Positions 5,713 through 13,042 of a stretch of 14,018 nt of DNA are shown here, one piece after another. The position numbers were made by a program, and so were the translations under genes. The notes below the pieces were generated by a model. The model did no database searches. It saw only the letters and a program-made list of their open reading frames with translations, and had not been told where the DNA came from. How positions within the stretch are numbered: the stretch's first letter is position 1; every line of letters starts with the position of its first letter. This stretch comes from Firmicutes bacterium UBA5559 (lineage in GTDB: Bacteria; Bacillota; Clostridia; Peptostreptococcales; Anaerovoracaceae): the NCBI GenBank assembly GCA_002425705.1, contig DIMT01000009.1, forward strand, positions 1 through 14,018, written 5' to 3'.

Positions 5713-7134
5713 TCACCGGATGCCGTACTGCTGAAGTTTTCGGCTCACCGTAGAGGGATGGACCTTCAATGCCGCAGCAATGTCGGCATTTTTTTTATGT
5801 CGCTGAGCCATCGTCCGCCAGATATTCTCTTCATAAGCCTGTAAAAGCTCTTCCAGGGATTTGTCCTTACCGTCAATCCCCCAAGGGTCCGACAAGGGCA
5901 GACATTCATCCTCTTCCCGGTGAAGCTGCTGAAAATCTTCTAGTCTCAGCTCGTTGCCGGGAGAAAGAATCATCAACCGTTCCATCAGGTTCCGGAGCTC
6001 CCGGATATTCCCGTAAAAAGGCATGGCCGAAAGGGCAGCAGAAAGTTTCTGATCCATCCCTTTAGCCGTTTGATATTCCTGGTTAAAATGGCTGAGGAAA
6101 TATTCAATGAGAAGAGGAATGTCCTCCTTCCGCCGGCGGAGGGCCGGAATTCGAAGGGGGGCCATATTCAGCCGATGATACAAATCTGAACGGAACTGCT
6201 TTTCCCGGATCAGCTCCGGAATATTGCGGTTTGTGGCGGCGATAAAGCGGATATCCAACCGGATCGGCTGATTTCCTCCGATTCGCATGATTTCCTTTTC
6301 CTGAAGAACTCGGAGAATCTTGGATTGCATAGGATAAGGCATATCCCCGATTTCATCCAAAAGAACCGTTCCTCCGTTGGCATGCTCCAGCAGACCCTTT
6401 CGCCCGTGGGTGGCACCTCCGGTAAAGGAACCGGCTTCGTAGCCAAAGAGCTCCGATTCAAGAAGATTTTCCGGGATTGCACTGCAGTTGATTCGAATAA
6501 AGGGCTGCTCCTTTCGGCTGCTTGCCTGGTGGATGAATTTGGCTACCAGTTCTTTGCCGGTGCCGGATTCCCCCAGTAAAAGTATAGTGACATCCGTCGG
6601 GGCCAGGCGTCTGGCCTGATCCATCACATGACCCATTTCTTCACTTTTATAAACGATATAGTCGGTGGACCCTTTTGAGACCTGACTGGCCCGAAGCTCC
6701 ACCTTCTCAAAATGCTCCCATCCTTTCTTCTTTTCCCGGGCAATCTCCTGATAAAGACGATTCAGCTTTTCCATGCTGAACAGCTGGGACAGTACGTATT
6801 TGACCCTGCCCTTCTCGTCAAAATAGGGAGTGCCCCGAACGATGACCCTCCGGTCCTTCAATTGCTGCTGAGCAACTACCTCTTTCTTTTCCTTCATGGC
6901 CAGAATCGTTGTGGAGTGGGGACCCAAGAGCCCTTCCAGCCGAGCCGCCTCAACACTGGAACCCACCATCTTTGATCCCGGGATACCGGTAATGCTTTCA
7001 TATATTTTATTAGTATAGACGTATTTGCCATCAGCATCTGCAATGATGCAGCCAATCCAGGAATTTTCCACGGTGAATTCCATCAGTTTCGGGTAATCCT
7101 CTGAATAGATCAAATTTCTATCATCTCTGCCCAT
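5713..7134 (-). CDS. Sigma-54-dependent transcription activator, PAS-AAA+-Fis
   Basis: This is a 473-residue bacterial enhancer-binding protein. Residues about 15-120 are a PAS domain (VENSWIGCIIADADGKYVYTN), the likely sensor, followed by a short coiled linker (121-155). Residues about 160-395 are the AAA+ domain with Walker A GESGTGKE (188-195), a GAFTGA loop read as GSFTGG (235-240), Walker B LLDEIGD (258-264) and arginine-finger region FRSDLYHRL (314-322). Residues about 425-473 are a Fis-type HTH (NADIAAALKVHPSTVSRKL). It uses ATP hydrolysis to open sigma-54 promoter complexes. No receiver domain is present, so control is probably through a PAS ligand. The ATG has GAGGA eight bases upstream. 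The divergent pepD carries a -24/-12 promoter and is the obvious target. The last residue of GAFTGA is Gly instead of Ala; the Phe and Thr needed for sigma-54 contact are kept. Confidence 0.95.
   Translation of the reverse strand: MGRDDRNLIYSEDYPKLMEFTVENSWIGCIIADADGKYVYTNKIYESITGIPGSKMVGSSVEAARLEGLLGPHSTTILAMKEKKEVVAQQQLKDRRVIVRGTPYFDEKGRVKYVLSQLFSMEKLNRLYQEIAREKKKGWEHFEKVELRASQVSKGSTDYIVYKSEEMGHVMDQARRLAPTDVTILLLGESGTGKELVAKFIHQASSRKEQPFIRINCSAIPENLLESELFGYEAGSFTGGATHGRKGLLEHANGGTVLLDEIGDMPYPMQSKILRVLQEKEIMRIGGNQPIRLDIRFIAATNRNIPELIREKQFRSDLYHRLNMAPLRIPALRRRKEDIPLLIEYFLSHFNQEYQTAKGMDQKLSAALSAMPFYGNIRELRNLMERLMILSPGNELRLEDFQQLHREEDECLPLSDPWGIDGKDKSLEELLQAYEENIWRTMAQRHKKNADIAAALKVHPSTVSRKLQQYGIR
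5768..5796 (+). terminator. Intrinsic terminator of the Nim-like gene, inside the opposing activator gene
   Basis: AATGCCG (5768-5774) and CGGCATT (5784-5790) form a perfect seven-pair stem with a nine-base loop. An uninterrupted run of eight T residues (5789-5796) follows. It is correctly oriented to end transcription from the Nim-like gene about 60 bases after its stop codon. It lies wholly within the codons for the start of the activator's DNA-binding domain on the other strand. Confidence 0.8.
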
Positions 7135-7197
7135 CTTCTATTCCTCTTCGTCCTTCATCCAGTTTGGTGTCCATTCATGGCAACCGGCTCTTGATTT

Positions 7198-7226
7198 ATT
7201 ATTGCATTTGCGCAATTTATTGTCAA
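7198..7226 (-). promoter_or_regulatory. Putative sigma-A promoter of the sigma-54 activator gene
   Basis: The minus strand reads TTGACA (7226-7221), a 17-base spacer and AATAAT (7203-7198), one base from the TATAAT consensus. The activator ATG is 64 bases further on. The promoter overlaps both inverted repeats in this gap, so the activator could repress its own gene when bound there. Confidence 0.55.
7201..7216. promoter_or_regulatory. Candidate activator binding site 1 (ATTG-N8-CAAT)
   Basis: The site is an inverted repeat ATTGC-N6-GCAAT containing the perfect palindrome TTGCGCAA. It is centred about 105 bases upstream of the predicted pepD start, a usual distance for a sigma-54 enhancer. 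The element repeats 18 bases downstream. Confidence 0.5.
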
Positions 7227-7234
7227 TTTGCAAT
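7219..7234. promoter_or_regulatory. Candidate activator binding site 2 (ATTG-N8-CAAT)
   Basis: The site has the same outer arms and spacing as site 1. Over 20 bases (7201-7220 against 7219-7238) 14 positions agree, including a shared GCAATTTAT. The centre lies about 87 bases upstream of the expected pepD transcription start. The 18-base spacing is less than two helical turns, so the two sites are slightly out of phase. Confidence 0.5.
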
Positions 7235-7286
7235 TTATAGATGCCCCTTCTTTATACGAAAACCATCGATTCCATTGAGTCTTAAG

Positions 7287-7302
7287 TGGCATAAATATTG
7301 CT
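7287..7302 (+). promoter_or_regulatory. Sigma-54 (-24/-12) promoter of pepD
   Basis: TGGCAT-AAATA-TTGCT matches the sigma-54 consensus TGGCAC-N5-TTGCW at all but one position. The GG (7288-7289) and GC (7300-7301) doublets have the required ten-base gap. Transcription would start near 7313, about 80 bases before the pepD ATG. The divergent gene encodes a sigma-54 activator, which strongly supports the call. Confidence 0.85.
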
Positions 7303-7393
7303 TATTATATAATGTATGTAAATCATCAGCATACACAGACAAATCCATGAGTAAAAGTTGAAAGGGCCCCGCTGCCCAAAGGGAGGATGTACC

Positions 7394-8875
7394 ATGAAAT
7401 ACGTCATGAATCACGAAGGAAAACCCCACCGAAAATTTTTCGAAGACATCTGCGCCATTCCCCATGGCTCCTATAACGAAAAGGGAATCTCGGATTACCT
7501 GGTACAATTTGCCGAGGAACGGGGACTTTCCTTCTACCGGGACGAGCTGTGGAATGTTCTGATCAAAAAAGCAGGTTCTCCCGGATACGAAAAGCATCCG
7601 CCGGTCATGCTCCAGGCTCACACGGATATGGTCTGCGTGAAAAGGCCGGAATCCGACTTTAATTTTGAAACAGATTCCCTCCAGCTCTTCGTGGAGGACG
7701 GATGGCTGCAGGCTAAGGATACCACCCTGGGTGCTGACTGTGGTCACGGGGTCGCCTATATGCTGGCTATCCTGGATGATCCGGAACTGGCCCATCCGCC
7801 CCTGGAAGCCTTCTTCTCCGTTCAGGAGGAAGTCGGCATCGGCGGTCCCAATTTCTTTGATTACTCCAAGGTGCAAGCAAAGAAACTGATTAATTTTGAC
7901 ATCTTCGATGAAGGGCTTTCCTGGATTTCCACCACCTCCGTCAAGGGGGGAGACTTCCTTCGCAAGGTTGCTCTGGAACCCACCTTCCGGCCGATGTATC
8001 AGCTTCATGTGGGGGGTGGTACCGGCGGCCACGCCGCCCTGGATATCGGTAATGACCAAGCCAACGCGATCCGGATCGCTGCAAGGTTCCTCCGAAAAGT
8101 AATGAAAGAAATCCATATCAATCTGGCTTCCATTGATGGCGGCACTGCCCGGAACAACATCCCCGGCGAATGCCGAATCGTCTTCTCCTGCAACTCCTTT
8201 TTTGTACAGCGCCTGAAGGAAATCGCTCAGGAACTGGAGCAGGAAATCAAAAGGGAATACGCCGGTACAGACCCGAACCTATACCTGAAATTCGGCGAGG
8301 GCCCCTATTTAGAAAAGGTCCTGGCCGATGCCAGTACCCGCTCCGTCGTTTCCTTCCTGCTCCAACTGCCCACCGGTGTCCATATGCGCCGCTTCATGTC
8401 CAACGGCCTAGCCCTCATCGTTCCTAAAGGGCAGCCGGGGGACGGGCTGGTGACGACTTCCCGGAACCTGGGGGTAGTCAAACTGGCTGGGGACCAGTTG
8501 ACTGTCGGATACATGTTCCGGAGCATGCTGGATTCCCAGATCACCGAAATGATGGATCAGACCATGCTGCTGGCGGAAGCCTTCGGGGCTTCCTGGGATC
8601 AGGTCTTTGACTACCGAGGCCATACCTACAGGGAATCGGATCCCCTCCACACCCTTTGGAATCAAGTTTATAAAGAAGCCACCGGCCAGGAAGTCCGGGG
8701 GGTAGCTGCCCACGTGGGTACCGACGTGGGTACCATCGTCCAGCATATACCGGGGATGGATGTGATGACCATCGGGCCAAACACCCTGGACATCCACAAA
8801 CCGGGAGAACGGATGGAAGTCGCTTCCTTTGACCGGACCTATGATTATGTAAAAACCATTCTATCACGACTTTAA
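7394..8875 (+). CDS. pepD: Xaa-His dipeptidase (aminoacyl-histidine dipeptidase), M20 family
   Basis: This is a 493-residue cytoplasmic di-zinc peptidase of the PepD type, which cleaves dipeptides such as carnosine and other Xaa-His substrates. The metal and catalytic residues follow E. coli/Vibrio PepD with a constant offset of about four up to the lid domain: H76, catalytic D78 (HTDMV), D115 (LGADCGH), catalytic E145 and E146 (QEEVG), and D169 (NFD). The last metal ligand is H468 (LDIHKPGERM). The usual HAGLECG block reads HVGTDVG (440-446) and the GHSG block reads GHAA, so this is a diverged member whose specificity may differ. I chose ATG 7394, with GGGAGGA six to seven bases upstream; an in-frame TTG at 7358 lies before it. 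Its sigma-54 promoter and PAS activator suggest induction by a specific signal rather than housekeeping expression. Confidence 0.93.
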   Translation: MKYVMNHEGKPHRKFFEDICAIPHGSYNEKGISDYLVQFAEERGLSFYRDELWNVLIKKAGSPGYEKHPPVMLQAHTDMVCVKRPESDFNFETDSLQLFVEDGWLQAKDTTLGADCGHGVAYMLAILDDPELAHPPLEAFFSVQEEVGIGGPNFFDYSKVQAKKLINFDIFDEGLSWISTTSVKGGDFLRKVALEPTFRPMYQLHVGGGTGGHAALDIGNDQANAIRIAARFLRKVMKEIHINLASIDGGTARNNIPGECRIVFSCNSFFVQRLKEIAQELEQEIKREYAGTDPNLYLKFGEGPYLEKVLADASTRSVVSFLLQLPTGVHMRRFMSNGLALIVPKGQPGDGLVTTSRNLGVVKLAGDQLTVGYMFRSMLDSQITEMMDQTMLLAEAFGASWDQVFDYRGHTYRESDPLHTLWNQVYKEATGQEVRGVAAHVGTDVGTIVQHIPGMDVMTIGPNTLDIHKPGERMEVASFDRTYDYVKTILSRL

Positions 8876-8889
8876 TTGCGGCAAAATTG

Positions 8890-8898
8890 TGGTATAAT
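8890..8898 (+). promoter_or_regulatory. Extended -10 promoter of the UPF0145 gene
   Basis: TGGTATAAT combines a consensus TATAAT with the TGn extension, starting 15 bases after the pepD stop. The -35 position (CTTTAA at 17-base spacing) is poor, as is common with extended -10 promoters. The leader would be about 20 bases and hold the AGGGAGG ribosome site. Confidence 0.55.
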
Positions 8899-8925
8899 GA
8901 GAAAAAAGCAAGGGAGGAAAAAGCC

Positions 8926-9243
8926 ATGATTGTTACCACAACCCCTTCTGTAGAAGGGAAAACCATCATCAGTTATAAAGGAATCGTATTCGGAGAAGTC
9001 ATTTCCGGCGTGGATTTCGTCAAAGACTTTGTCGCCGGTCTGTCCAACTTTTTCGGCGGAAGGTCCGGAAGCTATGAAGGGGAACTGGCCGCTGCCAGAG
9101 AAGAAGCCCTTCGGGAGATGGAGCAAAGGGCCCGCCAGCTTGGAGCCAACGCCATCATCGGCGTGGATATCGATTACGAGGTGCTGGGGCAGGGCAATAT
9201 GCTGATGGTCACCTCATCAGGAACCGCTGTCGTGGTAGAATAA
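8926..9243 (+). CDS. UPF0145 (YbjQ-family) protein
   Basis: This small soluble protein of 105 residues matches the usual UPF0145 length. Family features seen are the opening TTTPSVEGKTI, the GIVFGEVISGVDFVKDF segment, the Gly-Arg-rich turn before a long helix (GSYEGELAAAREEALREMEQRARQLGANAIIGVDIDYEVLG) and the closing MLMVTSSGTAVVVE. Members form pentameric rings and are often annotated as possible heavy-metal binding. No biochemical role is established and no metal-binding cluster is visible here. The ATG at 8926 follows AGGGAGG, and an earlier in-frame ATG at 8887 lies over the -10 box. The gene has its own promoter and may also receive pepD read-through, as no terminator separates them. 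Confidence 0.88.
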   Translation: MIVTTTPSVEGKTIISYKGIVFGEVISGVDFVKDFVAGLSNFFGGRSGSYEGELAAAREEALREMEQRARQLGANAIIGVDIDYEVLGQGNMLMVTSSGTAVVVE

Positions 9244-9286
9244 TTATCATATTTTTACAGCGAGCCTCTAAAATTCCCCCGAATCA

Positions 9287-9331
9287 AAACAGGAGCAGTC
9301 CTCCCGGCATACGGAGAGACGGCTCCTGTTT
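9287..9331. terminator. Long hairpin between convergent genes, probable bidirectional terminator
   Basis: AAACAGGAGC (9287-9296) and GCTCCTGTTT (9322-9331) pair perfectly over ten bases, and GTC-CTCC/GGAG-A-GAC inside the loop extends the stem with one bulge. It lies between the stops of the UPF0145 gene (plus) and the E1-like gene (minus). T tracts are short on both sides (TTTCTT on plus, TTTTGATT on minus), so termination strength is uncertain. Confidence 0.6.
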
Positions 9332-9350
9332 CTTATCGGTAGTTATAATG

Positions 9351-10367
9351 TCAGCCTCCAAAAAATTCAGTATAGATGGCTATGGCATGATTCTCATCTT
9401 TTGCATTTTTTATCAATGCCCTCCCGTCACCAAATAGCTTTATGGTAAAGGAATCTTTCTGAAAGGTCAGAACAAATTGGTTGTAATCTACCTCCCCCAG
9501 ATTGCTAAGAGCAAATGATAATTGGTGAAAATCCGGCTTCCAAACATTTCGGGGTATGACCTGGATTTCATTTTTCCCGCATAGCACCGATGTGGAAGTA
9601 CTTTGACCTGCCCTGAGATGGGCGAACTTATTTTCACCGCAAACCGGGCAGTGAGGATTCCTCATAACTTCAATATATTCGGTGGCGTTATCCCAAATAT
9701 CCATGTATAGCATGGTGGTCCTGACATCTTCCGATTTTAACAGGATTTTTATCGCTTCTGCAGACTGATACGATGCCGCTATCCCGGTAACCATATTTAA
9801 CACACCAATCGTACTGCAGGTATCCCCATTTTGCAGATTGTCATCTTCCCCGGCAAAACACATAAAGCATGGTGTTTGGTTAGGGATGATGTTCATCGTC
9901 ATGCAATTACTGCCGATTGCCCCGCAATAAATCCAGGGAACTCTTTGCTTGTAACAAGCTTCATTAATCAAATATCGAGTTTCAAAATTATCCGTGCAAT
10001 CCAGAACCAGGTCGCAGTTTCGGATCATCTCCTCTATGTTAACCGGACCGATGTGGGCAATAATCGGTTCAACTGTAACCGAAGAGTTTATCCTTCTTAA
10101 ATGATCATAGGCAGCCATTACTTTGGGTTTTTCATTTAATACATCAACTTCATCATAAAGGGTTTGTCTCTGCAAATTACTTATTTCCACATAATCCCGA
10201 TCAATCAGTTTAATATGGCCTACCCCTGCCCGGCACAAATTATTGGCACAAACGGTTCCTAACGCCCCCAATCCAATGATTACAACAGTCGACTCCATTA
10301 GCTTTTTCTGACCATCTTCGCCAATCTTCCCAAAGTTCACCTGCCTGGAATATCGATCTTCAATCAT
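9351..10367 (-). CDS. ThiF/MoeB/HesA-family E1-like sulfur-carrier adenylyltransferase
   Basis: This 338-residue soluble enzyme should adenylate the C-terminal Gly of a ThiS/MoaD-type sulfur carrier, priming it for thiocarboxylation. It has the nucleotide loop IGLGALG (31-37), the acidic/basic segment DRDYVEISNLQRQ (56-68), DCTDN (123-127) and two zinc-binding CxxC pairs, C167/C170 and C240/C243. C184 (GDTCSTIG) sits where ThiF and MoeB have their conserved Cys. After the zinc site a tail of about 75 residues (VLCGKNEIQV to the end) resembles the extra C-terminal part of Bacillus ThiF-like proteins, in place of a rhodanese domain. The carrier cannot be named, so thiamine, molybdopterin or another product remains open. 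The ATG lies three bases after the desulfurase stop, with AAAGGG inside the end of that gene, implying coupling. Confidence 0.9.
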   Translation of the reverse strand: MIEDRYSRQVNFGKIGEDGQKKLMESTVVIIGLGALGTVCANNLCRAGVGHIKLIDRDYVEISNLQRQTLYDEVDVLNEKPKVMAAYDHLRRINSSVTVEPIIAHIGPVNIEEMIRNCDLVLDCTDNFETRYLINEACYKQRVPWIYCGAIGSNCMTMNIIPNQTPCFMCFAGEDDNLQNGDTCSTIGVLNMVTGIAASYQSAEAIKILLKSEDVRTTMLYMDIWDNATEYIEVMRNPHCPVCGENKFAHLRAGQSTSTSVLCGKNEIQVIPRNVWKPDFHQLSFALSNLGEVDYNQFVLTFQKDSFTIKLFGDGRALIKNAKDENHAIAIYTEFFGG

Positions 10368-10370
10368 AGG

Positions 10371-11516
10371 TCAACCCTTTCCGCACATGCTTTCTATGGC
10401 ATCGATACAGTGCTGTATATCTTGTTCTGAGTTGAAGTAGTTCGGGCTGATTCGTATCGTTCCGCCTCCATTCAGAGTGCCCAGATTCTCATGAGCATCT
10501 CTGGCACATTGGAGACCCGATCGGACGGCTATACCGAAGGCTTCATCAAGAATCACAGCCCCTTCGGATGGATCATATCCCTTAAGCTGAATTGATACAA
10601 TGCTTCCTCTGCTTCTTTCTTTTGCAGGCCCGAAAATTCTTACTCCGTCCAGTTTTTCCAACCCATCCATTAGCTGCACGACCAGTCTGGATTCTTTTTT
10701 CTCGATGGATTCAATCGTCTCATCCAGGATATAACGGATGCCTTCTGCCATTGCAGCAATCGCCGGTGTATTGAGACTCCCGCTTTCATATCGCTGAGGC
10801 CCCCAAACCGGCTGTTCTAAAGAATGAGAATCCATTCCCGTCCCGCCTTCTTTCAGGGTATTCAAAACCAAACCTTGGCGTATATAAAGGCCCCCAGTCC
10901 CCATTGGGCCCAAAAGACCCTTATGGCCTGGAAATGCAAGCAGATCGATTTTCATTTCCTCTACATTTATTTTTTTGTTTCCTGCCGATTGGGCGGCATC
11001 TACGAGAAATAAAGCACCATACTTATTTGACAATTCGCCGATTTCAGCGATGGGATTCACCGTACCCGTCACATTGGATATATGATTGCAGACCACTAGT
11101 TTCGCCCCGCTTTTCAATTCTCTTTCCAGTTGATCTAAAGACATACCCTCTTCCGGTGACGTGTCGATTTTAATAATTTCCACACCATATTTTCCCAATT
11201 TTTGAAGGGGCCTTGTCACAGAATTATGTTCCATTCTGGTGGTGATTACTCTGTTTCCTGGTTCCAGAATCCCTTTCAGTGCCAGGTTTATAGCTTCCGT
11301 CCCATTTGAAGTAAAGCAAACATCATTTGGGTTTGAGAACCCAAAGATTTGTCCGCAAAGTCTTCTGGCTTCGAAAATCAAGTCTCCTGCCCTTGAGGCC
11401 ATACGATGATTTCCCCTGCCATAACTTCCTCCACCAGAACGAATCGTTTCCAAAAGCTTGCAATAAACCATCTCCGGCTTTGGCCAGGAAGTGGCGGCAT
11501 TATCCAAATAAATCAT
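10371..11516 (-). CDS. Cysteine desulfurase family protein (class V aminotransferase fold)
   Basis: This 381-residue PLP enzyme should take sulfur from cysteine, leaving alanine and an enzyme persulfide. Key positions seen are the opening YLDNAATSWPKP, H97 (EHNS), D173 and Q176 (VDAAQS), the Schiff-base lysine K199 (PGHKGLLG) and the persulfide cysteine C337 in RSGLQCARDAH. The usual Pro after Cys-Ala is Arg. The GTIRISPNYFNSEQDI ending places it with the stand-alone Clostridial cysteine desulfurase family, not with IscS, which has a long flexible loop. I chose ATG 11516, with GGAGG about eight bases upstream; ATG 11531 lies before that site. It lies between the transporter ATPase and the E1-like enzyme, pointing to sulfur relay. 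No SufE or IscU partner is present. Confidence 0.9.
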   Translation of the reverse strand: MIYLDNAATSWPKPEMVYCKLLETIRSGGGSYGRGNHRMASRAGDLIFEARRLCGQIFGFSNPNDVCFTSNGTEAINLALKGILEPGNRVITTRMEHNSVTRPLQKLGKYGVEIIKIDTSPEEGMSLDQLERELKSGAKLVVCNHISNVTGTVNPIAEIGELSNKYGALFLVDAAQSAGNKKINVEEMKIDLLAFPGHKGLLGPMGTGGLYIRQGLVLNTLKEGGTGMDSHSLEQPVWGPQRYESGSLNTPAIAAMAEGIRYILDETIESIEKKESRLVVQLMDGLEKLDGVRIFGPAKERSRGSIVSIQLKGYDPSEGAVILDEAFGIAVRSGLQCARDAHENLGTLNGGGTIRISPNYFNSEQDIQHCIDAIESMCGKG

Positions 11517-11534
11517 CAAACCACCCTCCATTCA

Positions 11535-12287
11535 CTAAATATAGTATAGGGATTGCTGAGTAAATTTTTCAATGAACTTTCTCGTCCGTGGATGCTGGGG
11601 GGAAACAAAGAAATCTTTAGCATTGTTTTCTTCGATTATCAATCCTTCATCCATGAAAATAATTCTATCTGCAATATCTCGTGCAAATTCCAGCTCATGG
11701 GTCACAATTATAGTTGTCAAACCACCATTGGCAATATTACGGATTACCTGAAGCACTTCCTGAACCAGTTCAGGATCGAGAGCCGACGTTGGTTCGTCAA
11801 ATAGCATTAATTTGGGATTTAGGGCCAGCGCTCTGGCGATGGCAACCCGTTGCTGCTGGCCTCCGGAAAGCCCCGAGGGGTAGTGATTGCCTTTGTCTCC
11901 CAAACCTACTGTATTTAATAAGGCATATCCTATTTTTTCCGCTTCTCCTTTCTCTATCTTCTTTACGGTTATTAAGGCCTCCGTGATATTTTCCAGACTA
12001 GTTTTATTGGCAAATAAATTGTAATTCTGAAAAACCATTCCCGTGGACCTGCGTACTTGCAGAAGACTCATTTTGTCAATATGGTGTGCCTCTAAAGTGG
12101 TATCCCCTATTTGTATTGTCCCCTCGCTTGGCCGTTCGAGCAAATTCATGCACCTAAGGAGTGTGGATTTCCCGGAACCACTTGGGCCGATAATGGCAAC
12201 CGTTTCTCCTTCCTTGATCGCAAGGTTGATGCCCTTTAAAACATGATGTCTCTTAAAATATTTTTGCAGATTTGTAATTTTAACCAT
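11535..12287 (-). CDS. Polar amino-acid (cystine-type) ABC transporter ATPase
   Basis: This is a 250-residue nucleotide-binding subunit of the GlnQ/TcyC kind. It has Walker A GPSGSGKST (34-42), Q-loop Q87, signature LSGGQQQR (140-147), Walker B LMLFDEP (160-166), D-loop SALD (168-171) and H-loop H197. It powers import on the inner face of the membrane. The ATG has AAGGAG seven bases upstream and overlaps the permease stop by eight bases, so translation is likely coupled. The substrate is inferred from the binding protein and the desulfurase neighbour. Confidence 0.94.
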   Translation of the reverse strand: MVKITNLQKYFKRHHVLKGINLAIKEGETVAIIGPSGSGKSTLLRCMNLLERPSEGTIQIGDTTLEAHHIDKMSLLQVRRSTGMVFQNYNLFANKTSLENITEALITVKKIEKGEAEKIGYALLNTVGLGDKGNHYPSGLSGGQQQRVAIARALALNPKLMLFDEPTSALDPELVQEVLQVIRNIANGGLTTIIVTHELEFARDIADRIIFMDEGLIIEENNAKDFFVSPQHPRTRKFIEKFTQQSLYYI

Positions 12288-12999
12288 TGCGGACTCCTTT
12301 TTCGCTTTTACGCAACCTCATTTCAAACAGGTTCATGATTCGTTCCAGCACAATGCATATGATCCAGTATAAAAGGGCCGCCACGATATATACTTCGAAA
12401 AATTGAGAGGTTCTTCCTGCAATGATTTTTGCCATGCCAATGATTTCCGGAACAGAAGCTGCGAAAGCCAGAGAGGTGTCTTTTAACAAGGCAATAAAAT
12501 GATTGCCAATATTGGGCAATCCGACCTTCAGCGCCTGAGGAAGGATAATGCGTTTCAGACTCTGAAAAGTCGTCATGCCAACGGAATAGGAGGCTTCCAC
12601 CTGCCCTTTTTCAACAGAAAGAATCGCGGATCGTATGGTTTCTGTAAGATAGGCTCCTGCATTTAGGGCAAAGGCAACATAAATAAAGTAAATGGCCGGG
12701 ATGAAAGCAATATTGATATCTGTACCATACAGATAATTGAATTGCCTTATTATCAGGGGTATTCCGTAATAGGATAAAAAAATCTGGACCAGAAGGGGCG
12801 TTCCTCGAATAAAGGAAACATATACCCCGAATATTTGTTTCAACAGGGGTATATTGTAAATTTTGACCAGCGCTCCCGCAAGACCGATCCCCATTCCAAA
12901 AATAAAAGCTATCAAGGCAATGCTGAGGGAAATTGGGATTCCCTTAGCAATTGCCGGAACGGATTCAATCATATATGAGAAATCCAGTATGCCCGTCAT
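12280..12999 (-). CDS. Polar amino-acid (cystine-type) ABC transporter permease
   Basis: This 239-residue membrane protein of the HisM/TcyB family has about five predicted membrane helices. The FIRGTPLLVQIFL stretch (63-75) is typical of the family, and the cytoplasmic EAA coupling loop, EASYSVGMTTFQSLKRIILP (135-154), is well preserved. A single permease gene implies a homodimer. I chose ATG 12999, with GGAGG five bases upstream; the adjacent GTG at 13002 is too close to that site. It lies 43 bases after the binding-protein stop. Confidence 0.93.
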   Translation of the reverse strand: MTGILDFSYMIESVPAIAKGIPISLSIALIAFIFGMGIGLAGALVKIYNIPLLKQIFGVYVSFIRGTPLLVQIFLSYYGIPLIIRQFNYLYGTDINIAFIPAIYFIYVAFALNAGAYLTETIRSAILSVEKGQVEASYSVGMTTFQSLKRIILPQALKVGLPNIGNHFIALLKDTSLAFAASVPEIIGMAKIIAGRTSQFFEVYIVAALLYWIICIVLERIMNLFEMRLRKSEKGVRNG

Positions 13000-13042
13000 C
13001 ACGACCTCCAGTTCATTCGCTATCGTTCTATTTATCCTCTAT

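Noticed and set aside
7178..7195. TGGCAACCGGCTCTTGAT as a second sigma-54 promoter
   Set aside because: The distance between the GG and the TTG element is two bases too long and the GC doublet is missing.
7308..7313. TATAAT as a sigma-A -10 box for pepD
   Set aside because: No -35 hexamer lies 16-18 bases upstream and no TG extension precedes it; it sits over the start site expected from the much better -24/-12 promoter.
7235..8116. Open frame of about 290 codons on the minus strand opposite pepD
   Set aside because: The plus strand carries all PepD catalytic motifs with correct spacing, while the minus frame has no recognisable domain, so it is a shadow of codon bias.
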